From positions 25,499,736 to 25,563,735 of the forward strand of contig NC_087066.1 of NCBI RefSeq assembly GCF_963678635.1: 64,000 nt of DNA, read 5' to 3'. The position numbers were made by a program, and so were the translations under genes. Below the pieces are notes generated by a model, which saw only the letters and a program-made list of their open reading frames with translations, was not told the DNA's origin and did not search any database. Below are positions 23,301-36,719 of the stretch, in pieces; position 1 is the first letter of the stretch; the number at the start of each line of letters is the position of its first letter. The DNA is from Symsagittifera roscoffensis. Its lineage: Eukaryota; Xenacoelomorpha; Acoela; Convolutidae.

Positions 23301-23822
23301 TTTTTCTCTAGAATACGGAAAAGCCAATGAAATATCAAAAGTTCAAAGATTCGACGAAAGTTCAAATATTGCTGACAAGCATTCGTAGGCTATTTTGAAC
23401 AAATGTTGCACCACTAATCCTTTGTAGACAACAATCCTATGGCACGAGTCATCTTTGTAGTCACAATGTTTAAAAAGCAAATCGTCCGCAAGCCATGCTG
23501 CAGTTTCTACGTTTGATGATTTTCTATGAATATCTAACTTCATTTTTGAACGCGGGTTCCTCTGCCACGACAACGTAAAACGAATAAACTCCGGGTATGC
23601 CCGAACATTGATCGGCGAGAGAAATATAAGGTACAGAGATGTTTGGTCGACCTGATCGTGCATTATAAACGGCTTCTAAATGTAATACAGTTTCAAAAAA
23701 TGGACAATTTTGTATTTACTCCATTTTCAAATACGCGAAAAGTCAAAAAAAAATTCAGACATCTCTTCAAAATGTTTTAAATCAACTTGTTCATAAGTAA
23801 CCAGTCGAGCGCTCTAGAAAAG

Positions 23823-26305
23823 TTCAATTTCGGAGACCACTTTTCTGAAGAATGCTAATAAACTGTAGAATTGGTGATTCTACTGTATTACATGATATAG
23901 TAACCTGGCCGTAAGATTGATTAGTCATTAAGTTAACTATGTTAATTAGTACAGCAAACAAAGGGTCGAGTTCAAATTAGTTCATCATTCGAAGATATCG
24001 TTCCTCCTATGCCAGAAAATAAAATTTGACAAAATCCTCGAACCCCCCTCCCAAAATCGCAACTAGGGAAGCTAAGGTTATGAAATTCAGAGAAGGGGTA
24101 CTAGAGATGATTTGACGCGGGTATACGAAAAACGGGACCCCTCAGACCCTTGGGGGCAAGTGATAACGGTCCCCGGAAGTGTATATGGCCCTATCAGAAC
24201 TCGGAAATTAGCGGCGGTAATCGGCTCAAACTTCAGTATGCTGTAGGCCTAGTTGAGGGAAGCTTAACTTTGGAACCCACTTCCAGTTTTATGCCCTAAG
24301 TAAACAAACTCACCCCTAACATCCAGAAGTCGTTTCTTGGCCTCCCATGCTCGCAGGGAGCTGAAGCTTGAAGGGAAGATAAGAAGCGGCAAGATACATT
24401 TTGTGCTATAATTTGAACTTTTTCCAACGGGTGGATCGGAAGCTATTAAGCACCTAAAAAAACACCCGCTTAGACAAGAAATAGGCAATTTACGCAAAAT
24501 AACGGTCGGTGGCATTATAATTTTTTTTGCGACAATCGAAATTAGATTCAAACCCCAAAAAAGCCCCTTTGTAATTGAAAACCTTCCGGCGACTCCTTCA
24601 GGTGTTAATAGCCTTTTCCGGAAAAAGTGATAATGGACCTTAGAAATGGGACAAATTGTGAAGTATTAATGGGATATGGATAAATCTGTTAGTTAGTAGT
24701 TAGGACCCCCAAATATGGAAGTTTGACCCCGGTCGAGCCCTGGGTGACCTTAAGTTGATCTTTGGGCGCTTTGACTTCAAAATCGCAAAACAAAACCCAA
24801 GATTAACACCGGAAAGTGGCGTACTCCCCGGCCGAACCCCTGGAGATGAGAATGGAACACCTTACTAATAACTGGGAAGAAACTTGTATATTGGGAACTA
24901 GAGCAGTAGATGATAGTCATATAGCTTTTTTATTGCAACCTTGGAGTAGTACAGTTATTTCATAGTGGACTTGGTAAATATTGGGTTCACTTTAGCTTTG
25001 CAAATGATCTATTGATAGCAATTCAACTAGACTAAAGAAAAGTAGTCCCAGAGGAAATGGATAGTAATAGGACCGCAACATGAGAACTAGGTCTCCTGAA
25101 TAATATGAACGGAAGGAGATTTTGCTTGGCTTCCCGGGGGTGACTTTTTGGTTTAATTTGACCCCTAATAGACAAACAACGTTCCTCTGATAGCTAGTAG
25201 GTCGGGATTGGAATAGAGTACAATTAGAAATTTAAGCTGCTCGGAATGAAATAGCTACCCATGAAAAGGGTCTCCCTCTACCTTTGGGAGGTCGGAACGT
25301 TAACGGAATAAGAAAATGAAGACCTTGGAGGGTCACTGAGTAAACATAGCTTGGTTTGGACGTTGAGTTGAACTCGAGGGCTGAAGTCACTCAGGTCAGG
25401 ACTTAGTTGAATAGAATCGCATGATATTTGTTTGCTTGGTCAAATTGTGACACCTACTGCATACCAGTTCTCTAATAAGCGTGAAAAGAAACCGAACTTA
25501 CCACATGGAAGTGTTGACAGGGGGAGGGATATAGTGTTAAGACATGTGCGGACGGGTGATTTAAGCGTATGTCAGGACTGATAGGGAATTGCGTGAGTTA
25601 ACTAAAACTTAGTGTAAAGAAAGACACGGAATTGAATGGTATCCATGAGTCTTTAAGAGTCAGAACAGTTGTTAGCTAAAGGTTAGTTGATTCTCAGTCA
25701 GAGTAGAGAGAAATTGATACTGACACAGAGTAAGTTGGTTCTCAGCTAGTTAGAGAGAGCAATTTTTGCTAGTGAATCGAGTAGTTGGTTCTCGGAGTAT
25801 GAGAACAATTATAGCAGAAACATTAGTTAGTTGGTTCTGATCAGAGATTCTCTAGAAAGAGAGAACAGTTTAGTGTTAGTGGAGTTAGTGGAAGTTAATT
25901 TGCAATCAAGAAACTGTGCGGATAAATTTCCGACCGTTGGCTTTTGATTTGATTATTAGATTATATCATGGCCACTGATAGTTTTCTGTAATTGGACATA
26001 TAACCATCTAAAATAGTCTATCCTTGGAAATTCTTGCGATTGTATCGAGTAGACGAGACAGCCTTACGAACAGTACACAGAAGGGGCAAGCAACATAGAG
26101 CAGTACAGAATAACTGCCACCAAGATAGCCCTTTCAGGATTTTGAATAGTAGTGAAGCTCGGTCGTCCCGCTGAATTCATTACCCGAGGGACCACTTTGC
26201 GGTGTCGTTAGGAAAGAGAGAACGAACCTAGAGAAGCAATCATCTAAATCTACACAAATTATAGATTGATTTCAATTTCGGAGACCACTTTTCTGAAGAA
26301 TGCTA
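23823..26305. repeat. 2.4-kb island flanked by perfect 35-bp direct repeats
   Basis: The same 35 bp (starting TTCAATTTCGGAGACCAC) stands at 23,823-23,857 and 26,271-26,305. The 2,413 bp between them are visibly less AT-rich than either flank and carry no long ORF. Four spaced copies of AGTTGGTTCTC-like units lie at 25,685-25,865. It may be an inserted element with a long duplication, a solo LTR, or foreign DNA; I do not recognise it. Confidence 0.75.
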
Positions 26306-29175
26306 CCAAAATAATAGATTGATATGAGGTTACTTCGCATTTTTGGCACTTGAGGGACTGATGTCTGGTCAACTTCAAAGCTTTTCCTAGACCTAGTTCA
26401 AAGAAATTTTTTTCAACTGCAAACTTTAAAAAAATCGGTTCCTATTTAGTTAGTTACACATTGCTCGTTGTCAAAAAATTGTACAATTTTAAGTTTAGTG
26501 TCTGCATTATCTATACTACTTAGGTCACAGGTCATGTTTCAAGTTCCAAGCTTTCCTTTATGCCTTTAAATCCCCATTTCGTCGAAAAAAAGAGTAAAAT
26601 TTATAAAGGGTTCATCGTCCTTTTTTTTGAGGTAGATGTTTTCTTCACAATAATTTTCCTTAATTGTACATTTTGATATCGTTTTTTCTTTTTTTTTTAA
26701 AAAAACGTCCCTCGTTTTTCTACTTAAAGTGTACCAATTTGTTCACAGGCATGAAGGGAAACACTGACGCTTCATTTAAGAATTTCTACTTTAACTCATA
26801 ATGATGAGGGGCTCGGGGTGACTGGCTCCATCTTTTAGTTTGGTTTTGTTGTCACAGAGGAATGCTCGAAATCTGGAGCCACACCTTGTTGAATGCTGCC
26901 ACTCAGCCATTGTAAATATCTCCAGAATGGCCGCTATCTTTTTGACCATACAACCACATTCTGTTTTTGTGCGCTAAGTTAAGCATGCAAAACCACGAGA
27001 TTGCTGTTCAGTTGTTCATTCCGGCACAACTAAGGTTGCGCCGCTCAGTAAGAGTTTGTGAACAAACGAAATTGAACACAAAACAGCTTAAGCTTAAATT
27101 GAAGCTTGAAGCTTGACTCAATTGAAGCTTGACCCATTGGTGCCATCCGACAGTTTTCTACAACAATTGAAAAAGCGGCAGCTTCATCTAAATTTTAATT
27201 TATGCATGCGACTATCCACATATCATCATATCAAGCACTGAAAATTTGAATAAGTTATTTCGGTTCCACGTTTCTTAGCAACATTCTTTAGACCGTCTAA
27301 TTGTTGAAATTAAGCGGTCACCCCCTCGCATTAACTAATCTATTTATTCTAGGAGTTTCAAAGCTATGGTTCTCCTTCCTTATGGTAAACTCGTTACGCA
27401 ATGCTTAAGCTCCCTTGTCAGTAGTTGCTGAGCTTACAGAAGAACCCACGAAACAGTTTTTCTTGTAATTTTTGGTTCGATAGCGATTTGTGTTGATAAA
27501 TTTTTGTATTGAGCTAATTGTAGATGACATACCAGGATCCAAACACAATTTCTCAAACCTTGGCGTTTCCCTTAAGTTTAGGCACTCCAGTCAGATTCCA
27601 TAACAAACCCGGACCTGCGATTAGAGATAAATGAGTAAAAATTCACTTATTTTACCCCCTGCATTGTACTTATAGTTTACTTTTTGGGTTTATAACCGAA
27701 CGATGATGCAAGCACAAATCTATCACTACTGAATTTTTTTTATCCGTTACGACTGTTTTCCGATCTCTTGCTATCAGCAGATTGTTCTGAAATCAACAGA
27801 TTGCGCAAATTTTTTAAATTGCCCGATAGCTAAAATTTTTCAGAGAAGAGTTGTTTTTTTTTCCAGTTTTTTATTTCCCCTTCACTGAGCATATGGGCGC
27901 GTGCGACTCCGTGTCCCAACCACTTGATTTTTTCACTTGATTAGGCGATGGCTCAGCGGAATTGTCTCAATTCGTAGATGTAATGATCGTGAAGTCAATT
28001 GTGATGATTAATGTCGATCTTGCCGTATAACCTACTAGATTCTCGCTGCCGAAGGTTAATAGGCTGCAGCTGGTTTATACTCAATGAAAGCAAACAGTTC
28101 TTGCTTAAGCATAATTTTATGATTCCTCAATGATTTTAAAAAAGGTGTGCACAAAACAGGAGACTTTCCCTAGAATAGCAAATTGAGACGTTTGAGTTAT
28201 CGAATTGAAACAAAAGTCTTTCAAAAACTCAAACATTTTTTAATTTTTCAGTTTAGTTAGTTTTTAAAGTAATTGAATTTGAGCGTTTTAATTATTTTAA
28301 AAAAAATTGAAATTTTTTTTTTAGAAAAGCAACAAAAACTATTACAATTATCATCGCTGTTTTTGGGTTTGATAAATTTATCTAAAAATATCACAGATTG
28401 AAATCAAACAATATATTCAAATCATATACTCAGCGCCAGAATTAGTTTTTTTTCTGTTTTTGATTGTTGAAAACGATTTATTGCTTTATAAACATACGTC
28501 TAGCTAAAATGATGTGATGATATAACCTCAAGAACCCTTAGGCAATTTGATTGTTAGGAATGAAATATAGCTTTCAAACAAACATCTGAATAGCTTGATA
28601 TGACGATATAATTTTAAGAACCCTCGTGGGATTACAATTTCGTAACTTATTGAGGAGAAGTCTTGATCTGGGCTAGAAGGCTTGCGAGCTTTGTACTAAG
28701 CTGCGAGGACAGTAATTTTGACTGACGAAGCATTTAAATGTTAAGCGTGTCCTCATGTCATAGCTAGGTACGAGTCCAGTTTTTATAGCCATGCTTTGCG
28801 GCTTTGAAATCAGCGATGAGCTGTGACATCTTTCGACTTCTAGATAAGGCGACATACTTGAAAATTGTTTCAAAAATTTTGAGACTGTTTCGCGTTTTTG
28901 TTGATCCATCGTTTCCAATTGTCGCGCATCATTGCAGTTGATCTTGAAAAGCTTACATTGACAAACTGTGGAAGTGCGCCAATTTGCTGTTCCTTGATTC
29001 CTCCAAAAAATTAAGTATTAGATTTTTGAGTTCGGGAAATTATATCATCAACTCAACGTGTAAAAAACTACCGCGTACAAAAACTAAGTCATTGTGTCCA
29101 AACACCAGTTGCAAAAATAGCTCAAAATGACACTTGTATCACCGATGTTGTTGAAATGAAACAACAGTTTGCTCT
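26306..29175. other. Intergenic, no gene seen
   Basis: AT-rich sequence between the 2.4-kb island and the LTR element. The frame 28,673-28,918 minus (81 codons) has no recognisable motif. Minor local repeats: AAGCTTGA units near 27,085-27,135 and a diverged duplication near 28,510 and 28,590. Confidence 0.5.
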
Positions 29176-29553
29176 TGAGTTGGGACGGATGGTCTAACTC
29201 TTAGAGTAATTTCAGATAAGGTACACCGTCTGCTCGTCACGCTATCTTATTTTCGGCCGGATGGATTCGTGCAACTTCTTAGTCTAATACCGGTCTTAAT
29301 CTTACTCTTAAATCTCTTAGTCTCAATAGATCTAGAGTATACTGGTTTGTTACGAGTTGGATTCTTGGAAAAGGCAACTAAGCTGTAAGTTAAATTCAGA
29401 ATGCTCTGGTGCTGAAACTACAAGTAGTTTCAGCACTTACAAATAAGTGGGTTGTTAGTTAGATGGAGTATGATTGGTTAGTCTTCAATATTTTATAGGG
29501 ATAAAATATCTAATATATAACTAATAATAATATACAGTTTGCATCAGGTTCCA
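29176..29553 (-). repeat. 3' LTR of the env-bearing retroelement
   Basis: 378 bp, TGAGTTGGG to CAGGTTCCA on the plus strand. It contains a perfect 28-nt hairpin at 29,409-29,436 (GTGCTGAAACTAC, AA, then its complement). The purine block expected beside a 3' LTR is weak (GGATGGG on the minus strand). Confidence 0.93.
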
Positions 29554-31256
29554 CCCATCCGGGGTTTACAGAGTTTTTGAATCTTTTATCTTCTATCTGT
29601 AATGAAGGATGGATGATGATCGTTGGTATTTGGCGAGCATCATTTCTTGTCCGTTCTTGGAGAAGAAAGCTCCAGGAAGCTATAATCGTCGACATGAAGT
29701 TGTCAGTTGTCGTTCGACAATGACTATGACCGCCAACGAAATCAATCTGATTTCAAGATGGTTTGCTATGATTGTCTGTTCTTGATCGGTTGTGGAGAAC
29801 TATGTTTCGATCTGGATGGGGAATGGCGTGAAGCTCGAGTTTGGAGGGAATGCCCTGTAATTCGGATCTGTACGTATACTTGAACATCGAGGTGGTCATT
29901 GGTCTGTTTCAATGAAGTCCTTTGCTTCGGAGTCAAGTCGTACTCTAAATCATTTGAATTGTGGTTGTGAGCCGCATATCGGTTGAGTTCAGCCGTTCTG
30001 TAGGTTGTGCGTGATGAAGTCGTCTTGGCTGTTTGATGCTCGTCTTCGTGAATCTGTATGATCTATATTACTGCAATATATATTTTACGAAAATAAATGT
30101 TTAGTTAATCTTTCTTTTAGTTATGATTTTTTATTAGTTTTTATCGCAAAAGCTTTTATTTTTAGTTCAGTTATTTTAAAAGCGTTACTCACACTTGAGT
30201 ACCTCTTATCAAAAATAAGGAGAGTGGTCACAAGGCGTGGATTCTGGCAAAGTGGGTTAGGCCGGCTATTAAGCATGCTCAGGGCTTCGTCCACTTCTGG
30301 TGGGTTAGGCCAGGAGTGAGGGTATGATTTCATGCTGGTTTTTTATGGGGTCCTATTTTGTGTTAACCTTTTGTGTCGTGTTTGTTTCTGGTTTTTTCCT
30401 TTTGTTGTTTTAGTTGTGTCTTTTTCTCAAAAATCAAATTGTTATGTTTGGGTTTGTCTTTCGACTTTTTGGTGTTTTATGGTTTCTTTTTTAGACTTAT
30501 CAATTCAATGGTCTTCAAAAGAATAATTTATCGGTTCTTTAAGCTGGTTTAATCCAGTTTGGGTACTGTGGATTTTCTTTTCTTAGTCCTGCCGTTAGTT
30601 TGTGTTTCATGGTGTTTAGTAAGCTGCGTTGGTTAGTTGGGATTATAATAGAATTCTTTTCCAACCGGGTTAAAAGAAAGTTTGAAACTTGTTATTATTA
30701 GTTTCAGTTGTTATCAGTGAAAGTTAAAACTTGAAATCATTATTTTAAACAATTCGTCGTAGGCAAGCTGTACGAGTGTGGATAGACTTTGTGTGCAATT
30801 GTTTATTGAAAAGGTTGGTACTGCTAACATTTGTATAAATTTACTGCTGAAAACTTTCAATTTACTGCATTGTGGGACATTTAAAAAATTAAATTAAATT
30901 CAATGTATTTAGATTTACGACATTGGGGAAAGAGAAAAATTTATAGATGAAATTATTGCTGTGGAGGAGAAATTTAACTGCGTCATTTTTTTTTGCGGTT
31001 AGTTGATAAAAATTTATGAATTATAACAGAGTTTGCTATTTGAAAAGTTTATAATGTAGAAAAGAGTTTGCAAGTTTTATTTCTGTTTTCTAGCTTGTAG
31101 ATGATGGTGATCTAAAGACTAATGAAGAAACATTTATTGGGAAATGGTTAGTATGTTTTGAATTTATTAGAGTTAAATTATTTAACTTATACTTACTTAA
31201 TTATTGGGGAAGAAACCATGAGGGAAGATATCGTGAATTGAATCTGATGTGGGTAG
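29554..31256 (-). other. Retroelement 3' non-coding stretch
   Basis: Between the last accessory ORF and the 3' LTR. Only short frames (for example 30,121-30,333 minus, 70 codons) with no motif. Unusually long for a gypsy element. Confidence 0.5.
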
Positions 31257-32152
31257 TCAGTTTGCTAATATGCGAATGATGGTTTTAGTTTCGAGTAGTG
31301 GCCAAAGCAGTTGAAGTGCTTTTATGGTGTTTAGTTCTTCGGTGCCTACAGAAACCTCGTGACTGGTGTGTTGAATGAGGTTAAAAAGCTTGTGATTGTA
31401 TTTAGTATTGTGAATGAATTGTAATATCGGGATTTCTATAGGTTGGATATATTCATGCAGGACAATGAGGGGTCGGGATTCTTCTACGTTAAAGGTCTTG
31501 GTGAGTGGACAAAATATCGACATTTGGGTTATTGGGTCATAATTTCTGAGGATGCCTTGGAAGTTAAGTTAGTGCCTTTAAAACAGTATGTGAATTTTAA
31601 GAAAAATGGTGAAGTGTACTTTGATTTAACAAACTGAAAACGATGGTCGGGTTGTCGTGAAAGTGTGTGGAAATTAAAATTGTTTTGAAGAAATCTATAG
31701 TAAGTGTAAGTGTGCGTTTGTTTAGTTCGTAACATGATGTCGTGTGAGCAGTGCAGATCTCGTTTTTTTGGAGTGAGGAAGTGAAAGGTTTGTGAAGAAG
31801 TTTGAAACTTTTCGTGAAATGATTCATAAGCTTGGATGTCGACTAGTGCTTCGGAAACAATGTGGTCGTGTTTTTTATCTAGTGAGCTGAGTGTAAAGAC
31901 GTAGGGTATTTTGATGAAAAATTTTTCTGTTAGTTGAGGGCTAGCGAATTTATCGTCATCTAAAAAATGGTCATGGTTAGGTCGGATGATGTTGTGATCA
32001 TAATATCCAATACAAAAATCATTTGCTCGGGGTGCAGTGAAAGTTTTTAGTAGCTTTTTATATTCTGCGTGAGTGAATTGTCTAGGTGTTAGTGCTGTGG
32101 TGAGTCTAAAAAGGTCTCTATTTCGTGGAGTGTGTTTTTTAGTGGTATACAA
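31257..32152 (-). pseudogene. Retroelement accessory ORF, frameshifted
   Basis: A 207-codon frame (32,152-31,529), followed 5 nt after its stop by an 88-codon frame (31,523-31,257) in another phase, so probably one protein of about 300 residues broken by a frameshift. Rich in H, T, F and K, with no signal peptide or membrane helix and no motif I know. It lies 3' of env, where accessory genes of complex retroviruses sit. Confidence 0.5.
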
Positions 32153-32645
32153 AGTGGATTTGTGAAATAATAAAATGATGTCCAGTGAAGTGTAGGGATT
32201 AGTACGTGCTCATCGACATAGTGAGGTTGTTCAGTGTGAGAGTCGGAATGACTAATGGTATATTGGGGGAAGAGGGGTAGGGAAGTTTGGAGAAAGGCTG
32301 GAGTATTAATGTGGTCAGGGTGGTTTACATAATCGCGGGCTGTTCCGGGTTTCGAGGGAAACGGGTGGTTGGGGAATTTTCGTTTGAACGTTCTATATGC
32401 GCGCTTAGTTGTGGATGATGAATGGGTTGATGTGGAGGATTGATCTAAAGAGGGGGTATAATCGGAAGAGGGTGTAGGAGTTGGTGGGTTTGATGATGTT
32501 TTATTTGATGATAATTGGTGAATAGTTAGAGTGTGAGGATGTTAAATTTGTTGTTGAAGTGTTATTAGATTATCTAGTTCTTGTGAAATTTATGTGGTTT
32601 CTGGGGAATCGTTGTTGGAATTATCATTGGTAAAGGGGGAGTATG

Positions 32646-32969
32646 TCAAGGTTGCTTGGGAAATATGAGAAATGGACGAGGGGGAATCATTTGTGGACTG
32701 GGAGTGAATAGGTCGAAAGGGGGTTGGGAAAAAACTGGTGGGCTGGGTTCGGAGTTTGCAAATTCGTCTGGGGTTTCGGAGTTCTTAAGTTGGGAAATTG
32801 TATTAAAATCGGTGATGTCTGAATTAATGTCAGAATCCATGCCGGATGATGTGTTAACGTGGGATGATTCAAGTTGCGGGAAAGCAAAAAATGGAATGAC
32901 GGGAATTGGGTTTTGGAGGTTGGCTAGGTGGGAAATGGAACGGTGAAGGGATCCAACTTGTCGGCTCAT
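32646..32969 (-). CDS. Proline-rich ORF overlapping the env stop (ATGA)
   Basis: 107 codons. Its ATG overlaps the TGA that ends the upstream env-like frame (ATGA), as in termination-reinitiation. The product is rich in P, S, N and F (SEPSPPVFSQPPFDLFTPSP) without membrane helices. It could be a separate protein or the end of an env cytoplasmic tail after a frameshift. Open throughout, though the element is otherwise damaged. Confidence 0.45.
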   Translation of the reverse strand: MSRQVGSLHRSISHLANLQNPIPVIPFFAFPQLESSHVNTSSGMDSDINSDITDFNTISQLKNSETPDEFANSEPSPPVFSQPPFDLFTPSPQMIPPRPFLIFPKQP

Positions 32970-35900
32970 CGTGGGCTTAAAAAATGATTGTTTAGAGATT
33001 GAAAAATTATGCTATGTGGTTGTTTGATTATTAGTTCATATGTATCGTCATTTTGAGGTTGTTGTGTTACAATGTGTTGAATTGGACTTTGTATATGATT
33101 TGGTCTTGAATTTGCGATGTTTACCAGTGCTAAGTTTCTGAAATTCTGTGGTACTAGTGATAGTGGATGGTTACGATTTAAACTTGGTAGTTGTGGTGCT
33201 GTAGGTTTTGTATTTGTGTTATTGTGTGATTCGTCATATTTGTTTGGTGTAGTTGATAATTTTGTATTGTATTCTTTTTTTTGTGCATCTAGAAGTATTT
33301 TATTTATAGATGTGGAAAATATTCCAAAAAATCCTGCAAAAACTATGCGTGCTACGCTTGCTTGTCTATTGACTTGTGTGTGGGTTGCGCATGTGTTATA
33401 AATACCTTTTAGTGAAGAAAAAATAAATCCAATAAAACTAAACATTGCGTATAGTATAGTCAATCTTTCTAAGATGTAATATGGCCATCCTAGAAATGCT
33501 AAAAATTCGTTTTTGAGATTAACAAAACTAAAAATATTGATTGGTGATATATCTTGCGGTCGATATTTTTTGCCGTTTAGGTAAATATAATCTTTTATGT
33601 CTTTGAAATATTCGCTGTAGTCTTGTGCGTAAATGTCTGAAAATCCTGCTGTTTCTGCAAGTTTCCGTAAGTTTTGATCTATTGATTGTCGTTGTATAGT
33701 GTCCATTTTTAAAAGTAGTTCTTGAAATTTATGTGTACGTATGTGGTATTGTATGTCCAATTTAGAATAGATACCTATCGATATTTGGGTTTCGGGCTAT
33801 AGCTCTAATGCACTGGGTGAAAACTTTTTTAGTGGTGGCATTAATGTTGGATATGGTGTAAGTAGATAGTATTTATCTTCATCGGGATTTAATTGTGCAA
33901 TGTTGTGGCTTTTTTCTGATTTTTGTGGTACTGCTTTATCCCAAAAATGTGTTCGTCTTGAGAGTGTATCAACAAAATATACTTTATTTTTGTGGAATAT
34001 TGGGATTCGTTTGTAACATCGTTTATCTTCAAAAACGTATAAAGGTGATACTTTTTTGGTACAAGTGTAATACCATAAGATGTTTTCTTCATAATCAATG
34101 AAATTTGATCTATTTCCGGATAATAAAAATCCTGCATATGTTATTTTTAGAACTGCTAGTGCTTGTGACTGTAGACATTATGTTCTTTCAAAATCACGTA
34201 ATTGGTGTAGTGTTTCTAAATCTGAGAGTGACATTTCTTGAAAAACTCGGCCTATTGTGTAATCTAGTTTCATATCTAAATGTATATCATAATGAATTGC
34301 GCCAAAAAATGTGGTGTTCATAAGTGATAGTTTTTGTAATCGTGTACTTTCTGTGTCTTGTGGTTTTAATTTTCCACCGTTTTGTCCTATGTTTTTGTGA
34401 AATTTTACTGAAACGTAAGGATTTTCGTCGGTAAGTGAGTGAGATAGGGCCATCGGGTTTACAATTAGATGTCCTGTGTTCATGTCGAAACCATTTTCGT
34501 ATTTGACAAAAATTTTTGAAAACTTTGTTCTATAAATTGGCTTGTTGTATTTACATGCAAGTTCTGTTTCTGGGTATATTTGAAATCGTGTTAGTTTATT
34601 TTCTATATTGTGGATGTGTCTAAAATTATGGTTCATAGATCTAATTTGGTCGGGATTTACTTCTCCATATGGAATTGATTCAATAAAATATTTCTTGTGA
34701 AATTTAAAAATTCTAGCGTGTATTTTTGCTACTTGAAAAACTGTGCAGGTGTCTTCGGGAAACCATACAATGGTTGCTTGTGTTCGTGTTGTAGTATCGC
34801 AGTATCCTTGGTCATTTTTGAAAGGGAGTCGAGTTCCTTGGTAAAGAATTGTGTCGTCTTTTAAATCGCGTGTAAGTTGTACTTTTTCGAGTTGTATTTT
34901 CCAATCAAAAAACATTATTTCTTGGTATCCTTTATTTTTTGGGTCTGCTCTGCAATTTGAGGGGTTATTTTTTCCTATATGTGGTATCCAATGTTTATCA
35001 TGAGGATCGTATCCTAATCTTCCGTGTGCTCCATGGAAGGGGAATTTTGTATCTAGTCTTATGTGACCTTGGTGTTTTTCAAGTTCTGCTTGATGTGCTA
35101 CATCTGGAAAAACTTGAAAATTTACAAGTTTTCTATTTGTGCCTTCGTTTGATGTTAAGTTTAATCGCTTTAGTTCGTTTTTATAGCCCTGAGGGCTGAG
35201 ATGGAGTAATCTTTCAATATTACTTGGGTAGAAATATTCGTGGTCCAATCGATTTTTATTTCCGCTTAAAACTTGTGAACAATGTACTTTCTTTTCGGAA
35301 AATGTTGCTGTAAATTTGTATCCTTTTAGTGTTGTTGCTCGGGCTTTCGAGTATAGTGTAGCTACTGTGTTTGTTGTTTCGATAGCTTGCGGTTCGGATT
35401 CACATTGTGTGACTTGATTTATAGCATATTTGTGTAGTGTTTTTGTTCGTTTTCTTCACAATCGTAGTGTGTTACTAACAAATCTTGGGGTCCTGTGCGA
35501 GGAGAGGGATTTTGATTTGGTTCGGAAAAAAAATTAGAAAAAGGAGGTGGTGAAATGTGAATATCTTTAGAATATACTTGTGTATGACAATCCTGATTAT
35601 GGGTTATAAAAGGTTATGTATCCGATTGTCTTTTTTGTATTTCTATCGTATTTATATATTATTTCTGTTGTTATAAATGGGGGAGGTAAGGATTGAACTG
35701 TTATATTTGGAGGGTCTAATGGAAATGGATGGTGAACATTGTTATTTAACTATACTGTAAGTTCGAATTTTTGTGTGAGACTGCTTTGATGTAGTATTTG
35801 GATATCATTTTCTTGTATATCTTTGTGAATATCGTGTCGTTATTGTAATCTCTTTACTGCCCAGTTGTGTAGTATATTACTTTCCTGATGATGACCAAAT

Positions 35901-36690
35901 CATAGTGGGGCTGCTACGAATGTATTCCAATTTAATCGTAGTGATGTATTTTGAGATGATTGTTCTTGATACCGTGAATCAAGGTTAGTAGGAAAATTGA
36001 GGGGTAATGTTGATGGTGATATTTGGCCTAAAGAAGGTTATGAGGGAAGGGAAAGTGTTTCAAGTAATGTAGATAGTGTTGTATCGAATGAAACGACAAA
36101 TGGGTTGTTTATTAAATTTGGTTCACCGTGAGGGTATTTGTTTGTCACCCAATATGGAGGGCGTTCTGTGGTTGTTGGGTTATTAAAAGGATTTTCTCTA
36201 ATTTGTTCTGATGTAGGGGTTGAACCTAAGTAATCTGATGGAATACTTGAAATGCTTTGTTGTGAAACTGTTGGAGTTGTTTCTGGTAATGTGCGGCTTG
36301 AAAGGTCTAAGGGTCTTGATGTTGGTGATTGAGGTATGTTAAACTGAACTCTGGGAGTTTGAAAATTTCTATTTCGTCTTGGATGTATAATTTGTCTATT
36401 TATTTCGAGTGTGTTTTGAACTTGACTTATGTGTCTTACTCTGTTAAAACTTTGTTGTAGGTGTGGATAAAGATTATATGTTGGTTCGTATTGTGGTTCA
36501 CTTAAAGGTGCTTGGCGGACAACTGGTTCTAATGGTTCAGACAATCGTGCGTGTCCTTCTTCAAAAGTATATGGATTTTCTTGAAAAGAAATGCCTGTAG
36601 ATGAATGGGGATTCTGGGTACTTGTGGGTGTTTATAGATTTCCTTGGGACGTTGTTGGTGGGAACTGGTGTGGGGGTTGTTGATTAGCAA
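32966..36690 (-). pseudogene. Env-like region
   Basis: A run of frames, broken by stops and shifts, between pol and the 3' ORFs. It begins with a Pro/Ser/Thr-rich part (36,544-36,038). A 356-codon Cys-containing ectodomain-like frame follows (35,248-34,178, extending upstream without ATG to about 35,440), then a short frame at 34,137-33,889. Last is a 264-codon frame (33,760-32,966) with two hydrophobic segments (near LTILYAMFSFIGFIFSS and IVFAGFFGIFS) and a long polar tail. Position, hydrophobic anchor and tail fit an envelope glycoprotein; I cannot assign its fusion class. Not functional as it stands. Confidence 0.65.
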
Positions 36691-36719
36691 TTTTGGAAAA
36701 TTTTTTTGAACGAAGTTTT

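Noticed and set aside
23343-23663. 106-codon minus frame
   Set aside because: No motif, no neighbouring exons and next to transposon debris; not enough to call a gene.
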